Source of the DNA: Saprospiraceae bacterium
GTDB taxonomy: Bacteria > Bacteroidota > Bacteroidia > Chitinophagales > Saprospiraceae
DNA: 6,801 bases
Direction: 5' to 3'
Assembly (NCBI GenBank): GCA_014379065.1
Contig: JACMMM010000371.1
Coordinates: 1-6,801 of the forward strand
Numbering within the stretch: position 1 is the first letter of the stretch; each line of letters begins with the position of its first letter. The notes under the pieces were generated by a model, which did not search any database, was not told the DNA's origin, and saw nothing but the letters and a program-made list of their open reading frames with translations. Of the stretch, positions 1 through 5,405 are shown piece after piece. Position numbers and translations under genes: made by a program.

Positions 1-465
1 GACCTTCATTATGAAGGAGAAATCGTGCTTCGCGTTTGCAAAAATGGTCGTTCAGTGCAACCTGAATTTGCCCACCGATATATTGATGCGGTGGCTTTTG
101 GCATTGATTTCACTGCCCGCGATCTGCAAGACAAACTCAAATCAAAAGGTCAGCCTTGGGAAATTGCCAAAGGCTTCGACCGCTCGGCGCCCCTTAGCCA
201 GTTCGTGCCACTGGAAAATCTGAAAAATCCGAAAGACATTCATTTTCAACTCAAAAAAAATGGAATCGTGGTGCAAGATGGCCACACACGCGACCTGATT
301 TTTCCTTTTGAAACCCTGATCGTTCACCTCTCCCGCTATTTCACCTTGCAAAAAGGAGATTGTATTTTCACAGGCACTCCGGCAGGGGTCGGCCCGGTGC
401 AAATCGGCGATGTGCTTGAGGGCTTTATGGAGGGGGAAAAATTGTTGAATTGTGCCATTAAATGA
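1..465 (+). CDS. FAH-family hydrolase/acylpyruvase-like enzyme, 5'-truncated by window edge
   Basis: This is the C-terminal 154 residues of a fumarylacetoacetate hydrolase family protein. The frame is open from base 1, so the start lies outside; the GTG at 25 is internal, because family motifs occur before it. Numbering from the first in-window codon, HYEGE holds the E-x-E metal ligands (E5, E7), and GIDFTARDLQ supplies the third acidic ligand (D36). EIAKGFD carries a conserved Lys (K57), and FTGTPAGVGP (about 123-132) is the family's C-terminal signature. The short tail after that motif fits the compact 200-220 residue FAHD1/YcgM-like subgroup, which cleaves acylpyruvates or decarboxylates oxaloacetate in the cytosol using Mg2+ or Mn2+. 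The exact substrate cannot be told from sequence, and the His/Glu catalytic lid residues would lie upstream of the window. It ends 200 bp before enolase, with a probable promoter between them, so it is likely a separate unit. Confidence 0.93.
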   Translation, partial: DLHYEGEIVLRVCKNGRSVQPEFAHRYIDAVAFGIDFTARDLQDKLKSKGQPWEIAKGFDRSAPLSQFVPLENLKNPKDIHFQLKKNGIVVQDGHTRDLIFPFETLIVHLSRYFTLQKGDCIFTGTPAGVGPVQIGDVLEGFMEGEKLLNCAIK

Positions 466-471
466 GCAATG

Positions 472-504
472 TTCGGCTGAAATGCTAAAGTAAAACTACT
501 TTTG
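472..504 (+). promoter_or_regulatory. Probable Bacteroidota-type promoter for eno
   Basis: TACTTTTG at 497-504 matches exactly the TAnnTTTG -7 element used by the primary sigma factor of Bacteroidota. About 21 nt upstream, TTCG (472-475) is a 3-of-4 match to the TTTG -33 element. The predicted transcription start falls around 510-512, just before the inverted repeat at 515. This would give eno a leader of about 155 nt. The call rests on consensus match and position only, and the -33 box is weak. Confidence 0.5.
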
Positions 505-514
505 CCCACGTTTT

Positions 515-632
515 TGGTGATTGGTGGATTGGTGATTGGTGGGATTGGTGACTAGACTGATTTGCCAGCCTACCATTGAACAAATTTAAAAACCAGTCAC
601 CGGTAGACCAATCACCAATCCACCAATCACCA
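515..632. repeat. Perfect 26-bp inverted repeat forming a long hairpin in the eno leader
   Basis: Bases 515-540 are the exact reverse complement of 607-632 (26 of 26 by eye). A second stem inside, 547-553 with 595-601 (GGTGACT/AGTCACC, 7 bp), follows a small internal loop (541-546 against 602-606) and encloses a 41-nt apical loop (554-594). The left arm is built from GGTGATT-like units and the right arm from the complementary ACCAATC-like units. In eno mRNA the structure would sit at the very 5' end. No U-run follows the right arm, so it does not look like an intrinsic terminator. It may be a dispersed REP/BIME-like intergenic repeat, an mRNA-stabilising 5' hairpin, or both; the function is inferred. 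Confidence 0.85.
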
Positions 633-665
633 TTAAACCAATCACTAGTCAACCAATCCATAAAC
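591..665 (+). repeat. Five tandem 15-nt units ending at the enolase start codon
   Basis: The tract divides into five 15-nt units: 591-605, 606-620, 621-635, 636-650 and 651-665. They share the core nACCAATCACCAnnn and become less exact at both ends (AACCAGTCACCGGTA first, AACCAATCCATAAAC last). The last unit ends exactly before the ATG at 666. Since 15 is a multiple of 3, the tract stays open in the eno frame and would read as a Gln/Ser/Pro-rich pentapeptide repeat (DQSPI, HQSPL, NQSLV). The left arm at 516-552 holds the same unit inverted, with one 15-nt and one 16-nt copy plus a partial one. Confidence 0.8.
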
Positions 666-1949
666 ATGAGCGCAATCCGCGAAGTATTAGCCAGAGAAAT
701 CCTCGATAGCCGAGGCAACCCTACCATAGAAGCAGAAGTTTGGACGGAAGCGGGTTTTATTGGTCGTGCAGCCGTGCCAAGCGGTGCTAGCACGGGCGTC
801 CACGAAGCGGTAGAACTCCGCGACGACGAAGACCGCTATTTGGGTAAGGGCGTGCGCCGTGCCGTGAAAAATGTGGAAATCATCCTCCGCCCTGAACTGC
901 TTGGGCAGGAAGTGAGCGACCAAATTCGCATTGACCGCCTCATGATTGATCGCGATGGCACCCGCACAAAAAGTCAGGTCGGCGCCAACGCCATTCTCGC
1001 CGTCAGCCTTGCCGTGGCCCGTGCCGCAGCCGAAGAACTCGGTCAGCCGCTCTACCGATACCTAGGTGGCGTGAACGCCCACGTGATGCCGGTGCCGATG
1101 ATGAACATCCTCAATGGAGGTTCTCACGCCGACAACGGGATTGATTTTCAAGAATTTATGATTATGCCCGTAGGCGCTAACTCCTTCAACGAGGGCTTGC
1201 GCATGGGCGTGGAAGTGTTCCACCATTTGAAAAAAGTGCTCAAAAACAAAGGCTATTCCACCAATGTAGGCGATGAAGGCGGCTTTGCCCCTGGCATCAA
1301 GGACAACGAAGAGGCTATCCAGATGGTGATGACAGCCATCGAAGCATCAGGCTACAAACCATTGGACGACATTGTCATCGCGCTAGACCCGGCGGCTTCC
1401 GAATTCTACGACTCGGAGAAGGGCGAATACGTATTCAAAAAATCCAGCGGCGAACGCTACTCCTCCAAAGATATGGTGGCGTACTGGAAGGATTGGTGCA
1501 ACCGTTACCCGATTTACTCTATCGAAGACGGCCTGGCAGAAGACGACTGGACGGGCTGGAAACTCATGACCGAAACCCTCGGCCACCGCATCCAGCTCGT
1601 GGGTGACGACCTTTTTGTGACCAATGTGGAGCGCCTTCAGCGCGGAATTGACGAGAAAATCGCCAATTCCATCCTCATCAAAGTCAACCAAATTGGTTCG
1701 CTCACGGAGACCATCAACGCCGTGAACCTGGCTACACGTCACGCATACACTTCAGTGATAAGTCACCGCTCCGGCGAAACAGAAGATACCTTTATCGCCG
1801 ACCTTGCCGTTGCCTTGAACACCGGCCAGATCAAAACCGGCTCGGCTTCGCGTTCGGATCGGGTAGCGAAGTACAACCAATTACTTCGTATTGAAGAAGA
1901 ATTGGGAGATGCGGCGACGTATTTGGGAAGGGCAATTTTTGGGGTGTGA
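666..1949 (+). CDS. eno: Enolase (2-phosphoglycerate dehydratase)
   Basis: This is a complete 427-residue enolase (EC 4.2.1.11), the glycolytic and gluconeogenic enzyme interconverting 2-phosphoglycerate and phosphoenolpyruvate in the cytosol. The N-terminal domain opens with the family sequence MSAIREVLAREILDSRGNPT and has the mobile SGASTG loop at 39-44; the C-terminal barrel follows. Visible active-site residues are H154 (GGSHADN), E163 (QEF), E204 (GDEGG), metal ligands D241, E287 (SIEDG) and D314 (GDDLF), catalytic K339 (LIKVNQIG), H367-R368-S369 (SHRSGETED) and K390 (IKTG). I chose the ATG at 666 because enolases start at this MSxI sequence and the length is normal. The frame stays open upstream to a TTG at 576, but those 30 residues are only translated repeat. 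There is no Shine-Dalgarno, as is common in Bacteroidota. A promoter and hairpin precede it, and a terminator follows 26 bp after the stop. Confidence 0.98.
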   Translation: MSAIREVLAREILDSRGNPTIEAEVWTEAGFIGRAAVPSGASTGVHEAVELRDDEDRYLGKGVRRAVKNVEIILRPELLGQEVSDQIRIDRLMIDRDGTRTKSQVGANAILAVSLAVARAAAEELGQPLYRYLGGVNAHVMPVPMMNILNGGSHADNGIDFQEFMIMPVGANSFNEGLRMGVEVFHHLKKVLKNKGYSTNVGDEGGFAPGIKDNEEAIQMVMTAIEASGYKPLDDIVIALDPAASEFYDSEKGEYVFKKSSGERYSSKDMVAYWKDWCNRYPIYSIEDGLAEDDWTGWKLMTETLGHRIQLVGDDLFVTNVERLQRGIDEKIANSILIKVNQIGSLTETINAVNLATRHAYTSVISHRSGETEDTFIADLAVALNTGQIKTGSASRSDRVAKYNQLLRIEEELGDAATYLGRAIFGV

Positions 1950-1974
1950 GGACACTTTGAAAGCCCTGAAATTG

Positions 1975-2017
1975 AAAACCCCCATCTTGCTTTTTGCGAG
2001 GTGGGGGTTTTGTTTTT
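1975..2017 (+). terminator. Rho-independent terminator of eno
   Basis: A 16-bp stem pairs 1975-1990 with 1996-2011 (AAAACCCCCAT... with ...GTGGGGGTTTT, two G-U wobbles) around a 5-nt T loop at 1991-1995, followed by TGTTTTT to 2017. It sits 26 bp after the enolase stop and 37 bp before the end of the convergent CHAT gene. On the minus strand the same stem is followed only by TTTTCAATTTC, so it may work in both directions but should be stronger for eno. Confidence 0.9.
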
Positions 2018-2053
2018 AAGAAGAGAACAAGGAGCATAATTGAAATCACTTTA

Positions 2054-5000
2054 TTAGTCAAGCGCCCGCATATCACCAATCCCAATAAAACCCGCCCAAA
2101 ACACCGGATGCGCCCAAAATCCGCCTTTGCGAATAAAATCACGTTTGGCGTTCCCCAATGCAACATCTTTCTGCTGTCCGGTTTTCAGGTTGTGATAGAA
2201 TTGGATCATCAGCTGCATGGTGCGTTCGTCATCCACGCTCCACAAGGTGTTGACAATGCTCTTCGCGCCGGCATAAGTGAATGCCCGCGTTAGGCCGATA
2301 ATACCCTCCCCTCGGCGCAGCTCCCCCAAGCCTGTCTGGCAAGCGCTGAGCGTTACAAGATCTGCATTGAGGGTCAGATTATAGACTTCACGCACATAGA
2401 GCCATTCGTTTTCGATGCTGTCCGGAGTTTCATAAAAGGCGAGGAAGGAGTAGTCGCCAGAGCGATCATTGGCTTCGCCGTGTAACGAGGTATGGATGAT
2501 GCGATAGGCCCAAGCAGTATCGGCAAAACATTTTTCGGTGGCGTCGAGCCCCGTAAAAATCTGGCCTCCCCAGATATGTTGTATTGAATCTACTTCTACT
2601 ACGTTGAAAGTCAAAGAATCATGCCCGAAACGCCCTGCAAAATCTACATTCGAGGAAAGTATAGGAGTGGTATTCCCTGCGAAGGTTGGCGCCATACCGA
2701 GAAATCCATTCGGGGGTTTCACCTTATGCTTGCGCTCACACATTTCACGCAATAGCGTGGCCGAGTAGCAATAACTGATGTCGTGGTCTAGAATCCAGTA
2801 TTTGTATTCATGGAATCTCGTCGAGTCAGCGGGTGGCGGAGCGGTCAGCAATGCCTCGAATGGTATGTAGGCCAAGACGCCATCAGAGATGACGATGATT
2901 TGGTCGCCCGTTGGTATGAATCTCGCTACTGGGGCGATAAGTTTTTGGTACAGATTATGAGCAGCCTTACCATACCAAGATAGTGACGCTGAGTATTGAT
3001 CTTCGGGGATTTTTTTCGTCCACCAATCTGCGATGCCGGAGCGCATAGACTTGATCCAATCTTCGAGCGGAAAATCGCGTGGCACTTCGACTACGTCGTA
3101 AAAGTCCTTGCGCAGCACAAAAATGAAGATGCTGCTGTCGCCAGTGAAATATTCGAGCATGGTCTGATTGGGCTGGAGCAGGTCGCGTTGGACGGATTCT
3201 ACGGTTTCGGTCTGTAGGTTGTATTTGGCTTGATAATATTCTGGGTAATCGGTCTCTAAGCGCTGAATAAGTTGATCGTATTGTTGATAGAGGTTAAAGA
3301 TTTGACGACGGATTTCAATCAATTTTCCATCGCTTTGAGCAGTATCTTTTTCGGTAAGTCCGTATTCAATCTTTTCATTAAAAGCTAAATTTACTTTTAG
3401 GCCATATTCTTTAGACAAAAGCGAATCGGGAACATTGGTTATTCTTTTTGCGTAGGCATCTTGAAATGCCGTACGCAATAGCCCAGATTTTGATTTTTCT
3501 GAAGAGATGAAAGCTGTTCTTGAATTTCTAGAGGTAACCAGAGAAGTTCGAATAATACCTTCCGAAATTACTGGAGCATATTCCATAAGTTGAATTTTAT
3601 CCGACTCGCGCATGGCACTGTTCATACATAGTTGTAAGGTGTTTTCTGCTTTTTGAAAGCCCGCCATTGCATCCTTTAAAATAGATACCTGTGGTAATTT
3701 TTGATAAAATTGAAGGCAAATTTGGCCTTTCAATAAATTTGATTTGACGAATGCTTCTGACAATCCTTCATTAAAATTGCCCAATCGGTTGCTTGCAGCC
3801 AAAATCGCAGAGTCGACATTGGCTAATGCCAATGGGTAGTTGAACTTTTTTGCTTCCAATTCTGCCCAATTATGAAAGATGGCGTTCAAAATCTTATTGT
3901 TAGCTGAAGTTTTACGAAGCGTTGAAATGGATAAATTTAGAAAGGAATCGGCTTTCTCAAATTGATTTTGACGAAAATAATTATCTGCAATATTGAAATA
4001 CGTGGTAGCAAAAACTTCATTTGGACGGGTATAAATTTGAAGATACGCCTGTTCTGCCTTTCCATAACAGTCTAAACTCTGAGCATAATGCCCTTTTGCA
4101 GCGTAATAATTTCCCAAATTCCCCCAAACCACTCCGATTTCATGTTGATACCCATCCGGGCTTTTCAAAAAGCCATTAAGTGCTATTTCTGTATATTTTA
4201 TGGCTTTATCAACTTCATGCCGAGTGGCGTAATTTTCAGCCAAATTAGAGCATATATAATAATAACTATCTGACAAATCAGCCTTTTGAAAAATATCCAA
4301 GGCCATTAATAAATATTCTTCTGCGTGAAAGGGGCCCGTTGCATTACAGATCGCCAAAGAATTGAGGGCAGTTGTCAAAAATGGATGGTTATTCCCAAGT
4401 GCCCGGCGCAAAAGGTTGAAGGATTTTAGATTACAAGCCTCAGATTCGACAAAATCACCTTTGCAAAGATTGGCGCCTCCTAACGCATGATAGATTTGAC
4501 CCTCCATCAAATCTTTCTTAAATTGGGCATCAGCAGTTATTTTTAAACCACTCAAGCCATATTGAATTGCCAAATCACAATTGTTTGCTTCTGTTTCCAA
4601 ATAACTTAGACTCAAGTAAGATCTTGTTAAATCATTTTGATTATTTGATATTAGTCCTGATTGCAAGGCTTTTTGAAAGCATTCACGTGCTTTTGCTAAA
4701 TCATGTTTCGAAGAATAAATCAATCCCAAATTATAAAAAACACCGTTAATTTCTGCTGCTGGATTTTCCCGGCTTATTTTCAGGCACTTTTCGTATTGGA
4801 TGATTGCGTTTTCAAAATCCCCTGCCGACTGGTACGCCCCACCCAAATTGAAATAGGAAAGGGCCAATCGTCTATCTAGGCTGTCAAAAAGTTGTTCTCT
4901 GATTTTCAATGATTTTTCAAGAAAAAGTATAGCAGAGTCGAGATTTATACCTCTATAGCATACTCCCAATATTTCATAATTATTAGCTGTTAGCGTATTG

Positions 5001-5344
5001 TTTTCTCCAATTGTTTTAATATAAATATCTAAAGATTCAAATAAGAAAACCTTCGCCAGATTGCGTTTTCCTTCATCCATTCGGATATGTCCAATTTGAT
5101 AGGTAGCATCCGCATTGCCCAACGATTCAACGCCTGAAATGCTGCGAAAAATAGACTGCGCGTTTAAGGCATAACTATAGGCCTCGGCTAATTTACCCTC
5201 TTCTAGGTATTGGTATGAACGAAGGAGGAAATGTCTTGCAATGCTTGTATCCTGCTGCGTTCCTGTCAAAACTGTATCAATTGCTTGCCCCCAAGTATAG
5301 GCCGACCAAATTATGAATCCAATCAATGCTGTCAATTTTTTCAT
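2054..5344 (-). CDS. Exported TPR-repeat CHAT-domain protein (caspase-like protease family)
   Basis: A 1096-residue protein. Residues 1-19 (KK, then a hydrophobic stretch ending AYTWG/QA) look like a Sec signal peptide with no lipobox Cys, so the body should be periplasmic or released. Residues about 35-560 are an array of roughly eleven tetratricopeptide repeats, for example FYNLGLIYSSKHDLAKARE (203-221) and WGNLGNYYAAKGHYAQSLD (407-425). A helical linker leads to a C-terminal CHAT domain (about 715-1090), a clan CD caspase/separase-like peptidase fold. The DGVLAYIPFEALL segment (821-833), H955 in HTSLHGEA and C1002 in LSACQTGLGE are present, so the His/Cys dyad is intact (codons at 2480-2482 and 2339-2341). 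TPRs usually bind partner proteins; the substrate is unknown. It lies 61 bp after the 7TM gene and may share its transcript. Base composition changes sharply at about 3230-3360: the CHAT part is near 50-55% GC, the TPR part near 35%. Confidence 0.93.
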   Translation of the reverse strand: MKKLTALIGFIIWSAYTWGQAIDTVLTGTQQDTSIARHFLLRSYQYLEEGKLAEAYSYALNAQSIFRSISGVESLGNADATYQIGHIRMDEGKRNLAKVFLFESLDIYIKTIGENNTLTANNYEILGVCYRGINLDSAILFLEKSLKIREQLFDSLDRRLALSYFNLGGAYQSAGDFENAIIQYEKCLKISRENPAAEINGVFYNLGLIYSSKHDLAKARECFQKALQSGLISNNQNDLTRSYLSLSYLETEANNCDLAIQYGLSGLKITADAQFKKDLMEGQIYHALGGANLCKGDFVESEACNLKSFNLLRRALGNNHPFLTTALNSLAICNATGPFHAEEYLLMALDIFQKADLSDSYYYICSNLAENYATRHEVDKAIKYTEIALNGFLKSPDGYQHEIGVVWGNLGNYYAAKGHYAQSLDCYGKAEQAYLQIYTRPNEVFATTYFNIADNYFRQNQFEKADSFLNLSISTLRKTSANNKILNAIFHNWAELEAKKFNYPLALANVDSAILAASNRLGNFNEGLSEAFVKSNLLKGQICLQFYQKLPQVSILKDAMAGFQKAENTLQLCMNSAMRESDKIQLMEYAPVISEGIIRTSLVTSRNSRTAFISSEKSKSGLLRTAFQDAYAKRITNVPDSLLSKEYGLKVNLAFNEKIEYGLTEKDTAQSDGKLIEIRRQIFNLYQQYDQLIQRLETDYPEYYQAKYNLQTETVESVQRDLLQPNQTMLEYFTGDSSIFIFVLRKDFYDVVEVPRDFPLEDWIKSMRSGIADWWTKKIPEDQYSASLSWYGKAAHNLYQKLIAPVARFIPTGDQIIVISDGVLAYIPFEALLTAPPPADSTRFHEYKYWILDHDISYCYSATLLREMCERKHKVKPPNGFLGMAPTFAGNTTPILSSNVDFAGRFGHDSLTFNVVEVDSIQHIWGGQIFTGLDATEKCFADTAWAYRIIHTSLHGEANDRSGDYSFLAFYETPDSIENEWLYVREVYNLTLNADLVTLSACQTGLGELRRGEGIIGLTRAFTYAGAKSIVNTLWSVDDERTMQLMIQFYHNLKTGQQKDVALGNAKRDFIRKGGFWAHPVFWAGFIGIGDMRALD
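5288..5344 (-). other. Signal peptide of the TPR-CHAT protein
   Basis: This encodes residues 1-19: two N-terminal lysines, a hydrophobic core (LTALIGFIIW) and a polar end. A likely signal peptidase I site lies between G19 and Q20 (TWG/QA), a pattern common in exported Bacteroidota proteins. An uncleaved anchor is possible, but either way the TPR and CHAT domains would face out of the cytoplasm. Upstream of the ATG there are only A/T-rich bases and no Shine-Dalgarno. Confidence 0.75.
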
Positions 5345-5405
5345 AAAAAAATCTGAAAAGGTTAAAAAATGAGTTGTTAATATTTAAGGCAATGCGATCT
5401 AAGGA

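Noticed and set aside
515..632. Terminal inverted repeats of a MITE or insertion sequence
   Set aside because: There is no transposase, the arms are internally repetitive, the enclosed spacer is very short, and I see no target-site duplication next to 515 or 632. A REP-like origin remains open.
591..665. Regular repeat units resembling a small CRISPR array
   Set aside because: Units of 15 nt abut with no unique spacers, are degenerate, and have no cas genes nearby. They are a simple tandem repeat.
576..665. Enolase start at TTG 576 with a 30-residue extension
   Set aside because: The extension is translated repeat with no resemblance to enolases, which start at the MSAIREVLAR-type sequence encoded from 666.
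485..793. Minus-strand reading frame with a GDW repeat pattern, across the repeat tract and the eno start
   Set aside because: It is the antisense of the 15-nt repeat and of the enolase 5' end. No protein family resemblance and no initiation context.
1383..1742. 119-codon minus-strand frame inside enolase
   Set aside because: It is antisense to a well-conserved coding region and arises from GC-biased third positions; there is no independent evidence of a gene.
1994..2293. 99-codon plus-strand frame across the terminator and the end of the CHAT gene
   Set aside because: It starts inside the enolase terminator stem and runs antisense to the conserved CHAT C-terminus. It has no protein-like features.
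5345..5405. Promoter for the TPR-CHAT gene in the 61-bp gap
   Set aside because: The gap is A/T-rich, but I find no TAnnTTTG box with a TTTG element at the right distance on the minus strand, so none is called.
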